The notes: generated from the sequence alone by a model not told the origin. A stretch of 64,000 bases of DNA from DASVBE01 sp963770375 (GCA_963770375.1 CAVYPM010000021.1:1-64000), one strand, 5' to 3'. Positions 24,139 through 32,113 are shown, counted from the stretch's first letter. Program-made: numbers and translations.

Positions 24139-24801
24139 ATGGATGGCCTGCCGCTCGATGCCCTGGTCAGCCGGATGCTGTCGAGGTCTCCCTTCGACTA
24201 CCGGGTGGCCGCTGACGACTCAGAACGCGAGATCGCGTACCGGCTCCGCGCTGAGGCGGTGCTGGACCGCGGCTGGTGCACGCCCGCAGACCTGCCGGAC
24301 GGCATGGAGCGCGACGGGTATGACGACCGTGCCATTCAGGTCATCGGCTGGGACGGCCAGGTCCCGATGAGCACGGGCCGGGTGGTGCTCCCGCCGGGAT
24401 TGCCGACCGAGGAGGCCTGCGGGATCGTCGTGGAGCCCCGCGGCGAGGTGGTCGACGTGGGCCGGATGTGCGTGGCCCGCGGCTACCAGAGCCTGGAGCA
24501 CGCCGCCTTCATCGGCCTGATGTGCCGGCTGTACCAGGCGATGCGCGAGAACGGCTTCCGCGTCGCGTGCGGGATGATGTCGGCTCAGGCCCGCAGCCTG
24601 GTGGGCCTGCTGGGCTTGCGGCTCGAGGTACTCGGGCCGCCGCGGACGCACTGGAACGAGCCACGGGCACCCGTGCGGTTCAGCCTGATGAGCGCCGCGA
24701 AACTGCTGGCCGGAGAGCAGGATCAGCCCGCTGATCCCCCGGCCGCGAGGACCAGCGAGGTATTCGCGCCGCCGAAGCCAAAGGAATTGGACAGCGCATA
24801 G
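24139..24801 (+). CDS. N-acyltransferase of the FeeM / autoinducer-synthase-like GNAT class (candidate)
   Basis: 220-residue protein. The layout FDYRVAADDSEREIAYRLRAEAVLDRGW, then WDGQVPMSTGRVVLPPG, then VVDVGRMCVARGYQSLEHAAFIGLMCRLYQAM, then GLLGLRLEVLGPPRTHWN resembles GNAT-fold N-acyl amino acid synthases (FeeM type) and acyl-homoserine-lactone synthases. Both groups take acyl chains from acyl carrier protein. It lies next to and convergent with a ketosynthase/ACP/desaturase set, and its last 79 nt are antisense to the ketosynthase 3' end. Family assignment comes from pattern memory; another GNAT substrate class remains possible. Confidence 0.55.
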   Translation: MDGLPLDALVSRMLSRSPFDYRVAADDSEREIAYRLRAEAVLDRGWCTPADLPDGMERDGYDDRAIQVIGWDGQVPMSTGRVVLPPGLPTEEACGIVVEPRGEVVDVGRMCVARGYQSLEHAAFIGLMCRLYQAMRENGFRVACGMMSAQARSLVGLLGLRLEVLGPPRTHWNEPRAPVRFSLMSAAKLLAGEQDQPADPPAARTSEVFAPPKPKELDSA

Positions 24802-25985
24802 CCGGGCCCGGCTGGCCGCGGGGCATCCCGGACGACGTCGAGGCCGATGTCCGGGCCGATGGCGCGGAGGCCGGCGACCGGCGGGACAACGCGCTCACGC
24901 AGGGAGATCAGGCTCACGATCGCCTCGACCGCCCCGGAGCCGCCGACCATATGCCCGGTCGAGCCCTTGACGGCCATCACCGGCGGGCACGAGTCACCGA
25001 ACACGGTCCGCAGCGCGGCTGCCTCGGCCCGGTCGTTGAGCACCGTGCTGGTGCCGTGGGCGTTGACGTGCGCGATATCGCCGGGCCGGACGCCGGCGTC
25101 CGCCAGGGCCAGGGTCATGCACCGCACCGCGCCCTCGCCGCCCGGGCTCGGCGCGACCAGGTGGTGGGCGTCAGCGGTGGAGGCATGCCCGAGGATGAGG
25201 CCGAGCGGCCCGGGTCCCGACGGGGAGACGTCCTCGAGCCGCTGAAGCACGGCGAACCCGGCCCCTTCGCCCATGACGAACCCGTCGCGGTCCGCGTCGA
25301 AGGGGCGGGAGGCGAGCCCGGGGCAGCCCACGTTGCGGCTCATCGCGTCCAGCCGGATGAAGCAGCACATCGCGCCGTAGCCGATCAGGGAGTCAACCCC
25401 GCCCGCCAGCACCACGTCGGCCGCTCCCCGGCGCAGCAGTTCAGCGCCCTCGGCGAGGGCGGCTGCGCCCGACGCGCAGGCCGCGGACACGGTCAGGCAC
25501 GGTCCCTGGAACCCGAACCGGAGTGACAGGTGGGCGGCGGCAGAACTCGGCATGACCACGGGGATGGTCAGCGGGCTGACCCCTCGCAGCCCGCGCTGCA
25601 GCAGCCCGGACGCCTGCTCTTCGTAGGTCGACGCGGCGCCGAGCCCGACACCGCAGACCACCGCCCGCCGGGCGGGTTCGGGCAAGCCGGTGCACTGGCC
25701 AAGCGCGTCCGCCGCGGCGCCGACGGCGAGGGCATGGGACCGGTCGAGCCGCCGCGCCTCGGCAGGCGTGAGGTAGCCGGCTGGGTCGAAGCCGTTCACC
25801 CGGCACACCAGCGCGGCCGTCCCCGGCGGCAGCCGGGCGTCATCGAAGACCTCGGCCGACGGGCGGCCGGCGCACAGGTTCGCCCACAGTTCGCCGGGCT
25901 GGTTCCCGGCGGGCGTCTTCACCCCGGCCCCGATGACGGCGATGGCGACGGGGCCGGGGCCAGGGCCCCGCCCGTGGGACGTCAT
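24723..25985 (-). CDS. Beta-ketoacyl-ACP synthase, FabF type
   Basis: 420-residue ketosynthase performing decarboxylative condensation of an acyl chain with a malonyl-ACP. The catalytic triad is complete: Cys170 in VSAACASGAAAL, His310 in VNAHGTSTVLND and His345 in KGSTGHMVGGSGA. GFGGANTSLVL closes the fold. It is the last gene of the ACP - double methyltransferase - Tat protein - KS operon, 10 nt after the Tat-protein gene. It is separate from any complete FAS or PKS set, so it may serve a special chain. Confidence 0.88.
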   Translation of the reverse strand: MTSHGRGPGPGPVAIAVIGAGVKTPAGNQPGELWANLCAGRPSAEVFDDARLPPGTAALVCRVNGFDPAGYLTPAEARRLDRSHALAVGAAADALGQCTGLPEPARRAVVCGVGLGAASTYEEQASGLLQRGLRGVSPLTIPVVMPSSAAAHLSLRFGFQGPCLTVSAACASGAAALAEGAELLRRGAADVVLAGGVDSLIGYGAMCCFIRLDAMSRNVGCPGLASRPFDADRDGFVMGEGAGFAVLQRLEDVSPSGPGPLGLILGHASTADAHHLVAPSPGGEGAVRCMTLALADAGVRPGDIAHVNAHGTSTVLNDRAEAAALRTVFGDSCPPVMAVKGSTGHMVGGSGAVEAIVSLISLRERVVPPVAGLRAIGPDIGLDVVRDAPRPAGPGYALSNSFGFGGANTSLVLAAGGSAG

Positions 25986-25995
25986 CGTGCCGCCG

Positions 25996-26739
25996 CTACT
26001 CGATGGACCAGTTCCCGGCGATCTCCAGCTGCGCGTGCGGAGCGGGATCGCTGCGGTGCCCTAGCCCGGTGGCGAAGAACCGCAGGCGCGTCCCTACCCG
26101 GCCGAACGTCTTCCCGGCCAGCGGGCCGGACAGCGCGTGCGCGGCCGTCTGGACCATGTCGCCGGTGAGCGTGGGAAGGCCCGTGTCCGGCGCGAACACC
26201 GTCAGGATGTCCTGAAGGGTCATGTGGTAGCGGGCCACCGGCGTCCCGACCCGGAACGACGCCGGGTGATTGAAGCTGGCCCCCGGCGACTTGCGCTGGT
26301 AGACGGTCATCGTGCCGACGATGTCGAGGGAATGGACGGCCTGGTCGACGGTGCGGGCGTGGAGCTCGCCCGTCGCGTACGCGGTGAGCAGTGCGGTCCC
26401 CTCGCTGAGCTGCGTGCCGTGGAACAGGCCGCTCCGGCGGGCGCCGCTCACGCGGATGAGGTAGCCGAAGCTGGTGAACGTGTGGCCGGACGGGCCGGAC
26501 TGGATGACCCGGCCACGGAACTCGACCGTCGTCGTCCCCGGCTTGCCCAGCGACACCGCCCCGCTGGCCGCGGCATCCGCGTCCGCGGGAACGGCCGCCA
26601 GGCCCACGCCTGCGCCGACGCCGGCCACCGCCGCCGCCGGGATGGTCATCGCCCTCCGCCGGGAAACTCCTGACTGCCGCGCAGGCTGATCCGCCTGGGC
26701 GCTGGGCTCGTTCGCCCCGTCGGGGTCAAGATCAGACAT
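25996..26739 (-). CDS. Tat-exported protein of unknown function
   Basis: 247-residue protein with a twin-arginine signal: SRRRAMTIPAAAVAGVGAGV (about residues 26-45), then an Ala-rich cleavage zone. The mature part is beta-rich: GTTTVEFRGRVIQSGPSGHTFTSFGYLIRVSG, LDIVGTMTVYQR, RVGTRLRFFATGLG, ending QLEIAGNWSIE. No catalytic motif recognised; the strand pattern could fit a lipocalin-like or allene-oxide-cyclase-like barrel that holds a hydrophobic ligand, which is speculation. It sits inside the lipid operon, between the methyltransferase and the ketosynthase, so an exported lipid-binding or -modifying role is plausible. Confidence 0.75.
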   Translation of the reverse strand: MSDLDPDGANEPSAQADQPARQSGVSRRRAMTIPAAAVAGVGAGVGLAAVPADADAAASGAVSLGKPGTTTVEFRGRVIQSGPSGHTFTSFGYLIRVSGARRSGLFHGTQLSEGTALLTAYATGELHARTVDQAVHSLDIVGTMTVYQRKSPGASFNHPASFRVGTPVARYHMTLQDILTVFAPDTGLPTLTGDMVQTAAHALSGPLAGKTFGRVGTRLRFFATGLGHRSDPAPHAQLEIAGNWSIE

Positions 26740-26802
26740 TCCCGCTCCCCTTCCTGCCTGATGACCGCCGGCGGCGGTCCCTGTTGTGCGAAGTTCGCGA
26801 AC

Positions 26803-28638
26803 CTAGAAGCGCGGCTCTGGCCGCCGGCGCAGGACAACCCGGTAGTTGGTGACCACCCGCGCCCGGAACTGGATCTCTGACGCGGCGAGATAGCGGCGGA
26901 ACTGCCGTGCGGCCAGTTCGCCGGCGATGGCCGCCGCCTCGCGCTCGTGGTCGCGCAGCCCGGTGAGCCAGGCCCGGCAGGTGCGCGCGAAGTCACCCGG
27001 ATCCGAGCGGAGCAGCTCGACCTCGAACCAGGGCTCGAAGCCGAGCACGAGCTCCCCCAGATGTGGGCAGAGGGACTCCGGGTACAGGCTGAGAACGAAG
27101 TCGCCCAGCGGTCCCCGGCCCAGCGGCGCCGCGGTGTCCGGCGCGCCGTCGTGGGCGATCGTTTCGAGCCCCAGCCGGCCCCCGGGAGCCAGCCACCGCG
27201 AGCACGAGCGGAAGAAGCGGCGGTAGCCGGCGATCCGCTGCGGGCCCGTCGTCCCGTCCCGGGCGAAGTGCTCGAACGCGCCGAACGAGAAGATCGCGTC
27301 GTACGGCTCAGCCGGGTCGTGGTCGTTCCAGTCCTGCAGGCGGGCCTCGCCGCCAGGAACGGGATGCTCGGCCAGGTAGGCGAACTGCGCCCGGCTCAGC
27401 GTCAGGCCCGTGACGCTGGTGACCCCGTGCTCCCCGGCGAGCCTGCGCATGGTCCCGCCCCAGCCGCAGCCGACGTCCAGGACCCGCCAGGACCCGGTTC
27501 CGGGCAGCACCCGGTCCGCGAAGAAGTCGATCTTCCGCTGCTGGGCCCGCTCGAGATCCGCCCCGGTCCCCCCGGTCCCGGCGCCGTCCCACATGCCCGA
27601 GGAGTACATCATCGACGGGCCCAGCCACAGCGCGTAGAACGAGTTGGACACGTCGTAGTGGGAGCGAACCGCGGCCGCCGACGCGCTGACCGGATCCGGC
27701 GCCTCCTGGATGTCGCTCGGGCGCACCACGACGGCCCAGCTCTTGGGCTCGGGCCGTTTGGTGAGGATCACGCGGTAGAGCGAGTGCTCGCGGATCCGGA
27801 AGGCGGCCTCACCGGCCGCGAAGTACCGGGCCCAGGTGCGGCAGGTTCCCGGGCCGACGAGCGACTGCGCGAGCGCCTCCTGCTCCCGGTAGGCGAGCGT
27901 CCAGGCGCGGAAGGTCCGCTGGTAGTGCGACGGGTGGTCGAGGAACTCAGCCAGCTCGAAATGCGTCTCCCAGCCCAGCACGAGCTCGGACAGCGACGCG
28001 GGCATGGACTCGGGGAAGATGTCGCGCAGGATCAGATCAGAGAACGGCCCGCGGCCCGCCCGGCTCCCGGCGTGGCTCACGTTGTCGAGGCAGATCAGCT
28101 GCAGGCCCATCTTCCCGCCGGGCTGCAGCCAGGACGCGGCCCGCTCGAAGAACGCGCGGTAGACCTCGACCTTCTCGTCCGGGCTCAGCGTGTCGGACGC
28201 GAAGTGCTCGGTTGCCTCGATGCAGGTGATCGCGTCGTAAGGCTGGCCGGGCTCATGATCAACCCAGTTCTGGATTGAGTACGAGATCCGGGGCGCGAGT
28301 CGCCGCGCAGCGTAGTCGGCCTGCGCGGGGCTGAGCGTAAGACCCACACCCGAGGCCATGCCGTGCACCCGGGCGAACCGGTCGAGGAGCGCGCCCCACC
28401 CGCAGCCGACGTCGAGCACGCGGCCCCCGGCGACCCCGAGGCGGTCCGCGAAGAAGTCGAGCTTGCGGGCCTGGGCGCGGGCGAGCGAATCCCGGCTGTC
28501 CGCGGCGTCCCACCAGCCGCAGGAGTACACCATCTCCGGGCCCAGCCAGATCCGGAAGAAATCGTCGGACAGGTCGTAGTGGTGCATGATCGCGCGCGGC
28601 GACGTGCCCATCGCGGCCAGCCGGGCGGAGCTGGTCAT
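26803..28638 (-). CDS. Tandem double-domain cyclopropane-fatty-acid-synthase-type methyltransferase
   Basis: 611-residue protein made of two complete CFA-synthase-like methyltransferase units. Unit 1 (about 15-300) starts HHYDLSDDFFRIWLGPEMVYS and has SAM motif VLDVGCGWG at 74-82. Unit 2 (about 325-605) starts SHYDVSNSFYALWLGPSMMYS with VLDVGCGWG at 386-394. Both keep the post-motif EH segments (EATEHF, FGAFEHF). Members transfer methyl from SAM onto a double bond of an acyl chain, giving cyclopropane or branched products. The normal protein has one such unit. The start overlaps the ACP stop by ATGA, and a divergent acyl-ACP desaturase could supply the double bond. The two units may act in sequence, or one may be structural. 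Confidence 0.88.
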   Translation of the reverse strand: MTSSARLAAMGTSPRAIMHHYDLSDDFFRIWLGPEMVYSCGWWDAADSRDSLARAQARKLDFFADRLGVAGGRVLDVGCGWGALLDRFARVHGMASGVGLTLSPAQADYAARRLAPRISYSIQNWVDHEPGQPYDAITCIEATEHFASDTLSPDEKVEVYRAFFERAASWLQPGGKMGLQLICLDNVSHAGSRAGRGPFSDLILRDIFPESMPASLSELVLGWETHFELAEFLDHPSHYQRTFRAWTLAYREQEALAQSLVGPGTCRTWARYFAAGEAAFRIREHSLYRVILTKRPEPKSWAVVVRPSDIQEAPDPVSASAAAVRSHYDVSNSFYALWLGPSMMYSSGMWDGAGTGGTGADLERAQQRKIDFFADRVLPGTGSWRVLDVGCGWGGTMRRLAGEHGVTSVTGLTLSRAQFAYLAEHPVPGGEARLQDWNDHDPAEPYDAIFSFGAFEHFARDGTTGPQRIAGYRRFFRSCSRWLAPGGRLGLETIAHDGAPDTAAPLGRGPLGDFVLSLYPESLCPHLGELVLGFEPWFEVELLRSDPGDFARTCRAWLTGLRDHEREAAAIAGELAARQFRRYLAASEIQFRARVVTNYRVVLRRRPEPRF

Positions 28639-28904
28639 GGCTCGCTGAAAACAGGCGGGCTCCCGGCCCCGGCTCCGGCTTCCAGGTGAGCGGCGACCTC
28701 ACCGACGGTCCGCAGCGTGCTCAGGCCGCGGAGCACATCCATCGGCAGCTCGATCCCGGTGCGGATCTCGACGTCGGTGATGATCTCGGCCGCGGTGAGC
28801 GAGTCGACGCCCAGGTCCTGCAGCGTCGCGTCCGGTGAGACCTGATCGGCGGGCACCCCGCAGATCCTGACGATTGATTCGCGCAGCGCCAGGCCGAGAT
28901 CCAT
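28635..28904 (-). CDS. Acyl carrier protein
   Basis: 89-residue ACP. LGVDSLTAAEI carries the phosphopantetheine Ser35; the surrounding helices (LRESIVRICGVPADQV, ELPMDVLRGLSTLRTVGEVAAHL) are canonical, with an Ala/Gly-rich tail. ATG 28904 has GGAGGGGG upstream. First gene of the operon; its stop overlaps the start of the double methyltransferase by 4 nt, so the two are made together and probably interact. Helix II resembles PKS/NRPS-type carriers as much as FAS ACP. Confidence 0.88.
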   Translation of the reverse strand: MDLGLALRESIVRICGVPADQVSPDATLQDLGVDSLTAAEIITDVEIRTGIELPMDVLRGLSTLRTVGEVAAHLEAGAGAGSPPVFSEP

Positions 28905-29004
28905 CCCGTGTCCCCCTCCAGGCAGAGGAACAACACTAGACCTACCGGTGAGCTGTGAAAATAGGTACAGCCCCGGGACCCGCGAACGGCGAGGCAGGAC
29001 GGCG
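28905..29004. promoter_or_regulatory. Divergent promoter region of the acyl-lipid cluster
   Basis: 100-nt region between the ACP gene and the desaturase gene, richer in A/T than the flanks. It holds an inverted repeat ACCTA (28940-28944) / TAGGT (28962-28966), which may be an operator. The GTGGACA-type TetR operators found at 30.6 kb do not occur here. Confidence 0.45.
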
Positions 29005-29928
29005 ATGACGACAACAGGAACCGGCGACCTGGCGCAGCTCGAGGCCGTCGTCGAGGAGAACCTCGGCCGGCACCTGGCCGCGGCCGACGACTGGATGCCG
29101 CACGAGTACGTGCCGTGGAGCGAGGGGCAGAACTTCGCCGCCCTCGGCGGCGAGCCGTGGTCCGCCGGGCAGTCGAAGCTCTCGCCGGCCGCCCGCACCG
29201 CCCTGGAGGTGAACCTGCTCACCGAGGACAACCTCCCCAGCTACCACGCCGAGCTCAGCCGGACGTTCGGCCGGGACGGAGCGTGGGCCGCCTGGGTCAA
29301 CCGGTGGACGGCCGAGGAGGGCAGGCACGCCGCCTGCATCCGTGACTATCTCCTGGTCACCCGCGGGATCGACCCCGCGCAGCTGGAGCGCTCCCGGATG
29401 GCGACGCTGCAGGCGGGGTACGCCTCGGGCGGCAAGCCGCCCCTGCACGCCTGTGCCTTCGTGGCCTTCCAGGAACTCGCCACCCGCGTCGCGCACCGCA
29501 ACACCGGCCGGTCCTGCGGCGATCCCGTCGCGGAACGGCTGCTGGCCCGGATCGCGATGGACGAGAACCTGCACATGATCTTCTACCGGAACCTCGTCGC
29601 AGCGGCCCTCGAGATCGCGCCCAGCCGCACCATGCGGGCGATCACCGACGAGGTCACGGGCTTCACGATGCCGGGCAGCGTCATTCCCGGCTTCGCCCGC
29701 AAGGCCGCGCAGATCGCCCAGGCCGGTGTCTACGACCTGCGCATCCACCACGACGACGTGATCATGCCGCTGCTGCGCTACTGGCGGGTCTTCGAGATCG
29801 GGGGCCTGACCCCCGACGGCGAGCAGGCGCGGCAGGAGCTGGCGGCAGCCCTGGCCGCCCTCGACGCCCGCGCCGCCAGGTTCGTCTCGCGGCGGGCCGA
29901 AGCGCAGGCCGTCACAGGCCGCGGGTGA
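29005..29928 (+). CDS. Acyl-ACP desaturase (soluble diiron type)
   Basis: 307-residue ferritin-like diiron oxidase that inserts a double bond into ACP-bound acyl chains. Iron ligands are visible in both helical pairs: Glu74 (LLTEDNLPSYH), Glu105/His108 (WTAEEGRHA), Glu157 (FQELATRVAHRN) and Glu187/His190 (MDENLH). The order and spacing match the DesA1/DesA2-like group. Divergent from the ACP operon and therefore probably co-expressed with it. Its 3' end overlaps the convergent TetR gene by 17 nt. Confidence 0.9.
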   Translation: MTTTGTGDLAQLEAVVEENLGRHLAAADDWMPHEYVPWSEGQNFAALGGEPWSAGQSKLSPAARTALEVNLLTEDNLPSYHAELSRTFGRDGAWAAWVNRWTAEEGRHAACIRDYLLVTRGIDPAQLERSRMATLQAGYASGGKPPLHACAFVAFQELATRVAHRNTGRSCGDPVAERLLARIAMDENLHMIFYRNLVAAALEIAPSRTMRAITDEVTGFTMPGSVIPGFARKAAQIAQAGVYDLRIHHDDVIMPLLRYWRVFEIGGLTPDGEQARQELAAALAALDARAARFVSRRAEAQAVTGRG

Positions 29929-30547
29929 TGAACGCGAACAGCTGGTCGCCGACGTGGCGGACGAAGTCTTCGGGCATGTCCCGCAGCGGCCCGCGGGTGA
30001 CCAGCACGGCCAGGCCGTGGACGCACGACCAGACCGGGTACTCCGCATCCGGCCGCCGCCCGGCGGGCAGGACCCCGGCCGCGACGAGATCGTCGAGCGC
30101 GGCGCCGAGCAGCTGGAACGGCATCGGCCCGGGACCCTCGCCCGCCGTGCCCGCGGCGTACTCCAGGTGCCTGGGCACCGCGAAGGCCGTCTCGAACAGG
30201 CCGGTCTCGTCCGTCGCGAACCCGAGGTAGGCCTCGCCCAGCGCGCCGAGCCTGGCGATCGCCGTCTCCTTCGGGTCGCCGCCCACGGGCACCGCCGCGA
30301 CCTGCTCGCGCATCCGCCGGGCCAGCTCGCCCATGGCCGCGGCACCCACGTCGGCCAGCAGGGCGTCGAGATCGGCGAAATGCCGGTAGACGGCGTTGGG
30401 CGCAACCCCAACCCGGCGGGTGGCCTCGCGCAGGACGACGGCGTCGGGCCCGCCGGCCCGCGCCAGGTCCAGCCCGGCCGCGATCAGCGCGCTGCGGACC
30501 TGCCCCGGTGGCCTGCGCCCGGACGGTCGCGGCGGCGCGGCGGTCAT
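29912..30547 (-). CDS. TetR-family repressor
   Basis: 211-residue regulator. HTH at residues about 35-60: LREATRRVGVAPNAVYRHFADLDALLADV. The C-terminal half (SCVHGLAVLVTRGPLRDMPEDF) resembles the TetR_C type with a WxCVHG segment. ATG 30547 chosen; longer frames upstream run through the operator region. It is divergent from the carbonic-anhydrase-like gene, with three copies of a GTGGACA-x-TGTCCAC palindrome between them, so it very likely controls that gene and itself. Confidence 0.88.
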   Translation of the reverse strand: MTAAPPRPSGRRPPGQVRSALIAAGLDLARAGGPDAVVLREATRRVGVAPNAVYRHFADLDALLADVGAAAMGELARRMREQVAAVPVGGDPKETAIARLGALGEAYLGFATDETGLFETAFAVPRHLEYAAGTAGEGPGPMPFQLLGAALDDLVAAGVLPAGRRPDAEYPVWSCVHGLAVLVTRGPLRDMPEDFVRHVGDQLFAFITRGL

Positions 30548-30562
30548 GGTGGCCTCCGCATG

Positions 30563-30577
30563 GTGGACAGCGTACAC
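30563..30577. promoter_or_regulatory. TetR operator copy 1 (imperfect)
   Basis: GTGGACAGCGTACAC, imperfect copy of the palindrome at 30605 and 30633, 16 nt upstream of the TetR start codon. Confidence 0.6.
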
Positions 30578-30604
30578 GTCGCCGGGCTCGCGCAGCTCAA
30601 TTAA

Positions 30605-30619
30605 GTGGACACTGTCCAC
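30605..30619. promoter_or_regulatory. TetR operator copy 2 (perfect palindrome)
   Basis: GTGGACA-C-TGTCCAC, 7-bp perfect arms around one central base. Confidence 0.8.
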
Positions 30620-30632
30620 ATGAAGGATTATT

Positions 30633-30647
30633 GTGGACAGTGTCCAC
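30633..30647. promoter_or_regulatory. TetR operator copy 3 (perfect palindrome)
   Basis: GTGGACA-G-TGTCCAC, identical arms to copy 2 and 28 nt from it start to start, 24 nt before the carbonic-anhydrase-like start. Confidence 0.8.
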
Positions 30648-30670
30648 ATAGCCAGACGGAGGAAATTCCC

Positions 30671-31213
30671 GTGAACGAGGTAGTCAGCACGCTCACCGCC
30701 CGCAACGCCCGCTTCGCGCGGCACAGCTTCGTGCCGGGCCGGCCGATGATGCCGGCGCTCCGGACGATGGTCATCGGCTGCGTCGACCCGCGCGTCGACC
30801 CCGCCCAGGTCCTCGGCCTCGCCGACGGGGACGCCCTGGTGATCCGCAACATCGGCGGGCGCTGGACCCCGGGCGCCCTGCAGACGATGGCGACGCTGCG
30901 CGCGATCGCCGAGGCCGAGGGCGGGGTGCCGGGGGCGGGGTGGAACCTCGTCGTGCTCCAGCACACCGACTGCGGCATCACCCGCCTCGGCGGCCGGCCC
31001 GACCTGGTGGCCGGCGCGTTCGGCATCGACGCCGCGGACCTGCCGGGCAAGGCCGTCGGCGACCCCCGCGCCGCCGTCGCCGTCGACGTCGCCGAGATCA
31101 AGGCCAATCCGTTCCTGCCGGCCGGCTTCATCGTGTCCGGCCTCGTCTACGACGTGCGGACCGGGCTCGTCGAGACGGTCGTCGCGCCGTCACAGCTGGG
31201 GGACGCGGCCTAG
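30671..31213 (+). CDS. Beta-carbonic-anhydrase-like zinc protein
   Basis: 180-residue protein with the beta-class active-site layout: Cys37-x-Asp39-x-Arg41 in VIGCVDPRVDP and His98-x-x-Cys101 in VLQHTDCGIT, the expected zinc and dyad residues. Members hydrate CO2 or, in relatives, hydrolyse CS2/COS. GTG 30671 preferred because of GGAGGAAAT just upstream; an earlier ATG lies inside the operators. Strong, dedicated TetR control is unusual for a housekeeping carbonic anhydrase and hints at a special substrate or condition. Confidence 0.85.
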   Translation: MNEVVSTLTARNARFARHSFVPGRPMMPALRTMVIGCVDPRVDPAQVLGLADGDALVIRNIGGRWTPGALQTMATLRAIAEAEGGVPGAGWNLVVLQHTDCGITRLGGRPDLVAGAFGIDAADLPGKAVGDPRAAVAVDVAEIKANPFLPAGFIVSGLVYDVRTGLVETVVAPSQLGDAA

Positions 31214-31258
31214 CACGGCCCGCTCGCCGCCGCCCCCGGCCGGCGGCGGCCCGGGCGG

Positions 31259-31300
31259 GGCTCAGCCGCGGCCGTAGGCGCTTCCGGCCGCGGTTGAGCC
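31259..31300. terminator. Bidirectional hairpin between convergent genes
   Basis: 16-bp stem with one mismatch (31259-31274 with 31285-31300) around a 10-nt loop, between the carbonic-anhydrase-like gene (+) and the TetR gene (-). Confidence 0.7.
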
Positions 31301-31378
31301 TCCCGCGCCGATGCGGGCGGACATTCATGCTGTACGGCCGCGGGGGCGCGGAGCACGCTCCGGACGGGAGCGCCGCGA

Positions 31379-32014
31379 TCAGGGCGCGGAGAGGCCGAGG
31401 CTGGCGGGGATCGCCTGGACGGCGCGGTCAAAGCCCTGAAGGAGCGCCGTGCGGCCGCCCCGGCCGCCGCGGCGGACCCAGTCGCGCCCGGACAGGCTGA
31501 AGGCGGTCGTGGTGAGCTCGGCCAGGATGTGCAGCCGGAGGTCATCGGCGTCCAGCCGGAGCTTGCCCGCCAGGCTGGCGGTCATCTGGTCCTTGACCCC
31601 GGCGCGGTAGTGCTCGACGTACTTGAGCAGGGCCGGCTCGGCCGCGATCAGGCGGCGGGTGGCGACGAAGCGCTCGTCCCAGTCCGGGCCGAGCCCGGTG
31701 ACGGCCGCGGCCAGCGCCTGGTGCAGCTCGCCCAGGACGGGGCCGGACAGCTCGCGGCCGGACAGCCCGGCCAGATGAGCGGTCCACAGCTCGGCCTCGG
31801 CGTCGATCGCCGCGGCTTCCTTGGCCGGGAAGAAGCGGAAGAACGTGCTCCTGGAGACCTCCGCTTCCGCGGCCAGCTCCTCCAGCGTGGTCGCGTCGAA
31901 GCCGTTCTGCGTGAACAGGCGCAGCGCCGCGTCGGCCAGCGCGCGGCGGGTCCGCAGCTTCTTGCGCTCGCGCAGCGGCAGGGAGCGGTCGAGCGGCGGG
32001 CGGGCGGTGGTCAT
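31379..32014 (-). CDS. TetR-family repressor
   Basis: 211-residue regulator. HTH: KKLRTRRALADAALRLFTQNGFDATTLEELAAEAEVSRSTFFRFFPAKE, a canonical TetR N-terminus near residues 18-65. The C-terminal part is helical without recognisable ligand motif. Divergent from the hemerythrin-domain gene across a 99-nt AT-rich promoter region with a spaced inverted repeat. It probably controls hemerythrin and the exporter behind it. Confidence 0.87.
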   Translation of the reverse strand: MTTARPPLDRSLPLRERKKLRTRRALADAALRLFTQNGFDATTLEELAAEAEVSRSTFFRFFPAKEAAAIDAEAELWTAHLAGLSGRELSGPVLGELHQALAAAVTGLGPDWDERFVATRRLIAAEPALLKYVEHYRAGVKDQMTASLAGKLRLDADDLRLHILAELTTTAFSLSGRDWVRRGGRGGRTALLQGFDRAVQAIPASLGLSAP

Positions 32015-32038
32015 GCCCCGCATCCTACTCCCCCAGAC

Positions 32039-32102
32039 GGCACTCAGAACCTAACGGAACTGAAAACTTTTTAGGGCTTGATATTTAATAAGACTGAGTG
32101 CC
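32039..32102. promoter_or_regulatory. Divergent promoter with spaced inverted repeat
   Basis: GGCACTCAG (32039-32047) and CTGAGTGCC (32094-32102) are perfect 9-bp arms on either side of an AT-rich core containing TTTTTAGG and ATATTTAATAA. They flank the likely promoters of the TetR and hemerythrin genes. Confidence 0.5.
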
Positions 32103-32113
32103 AGAATCTGGCC

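Noticed and set aside
26947..28278. Long plus-strand open frame of 443 codons
   Set aside because: It is antisense to the double methyltransferase, is Arg/Pro/Gly-rich and has no motif; a shadow of high-GC codon bias.
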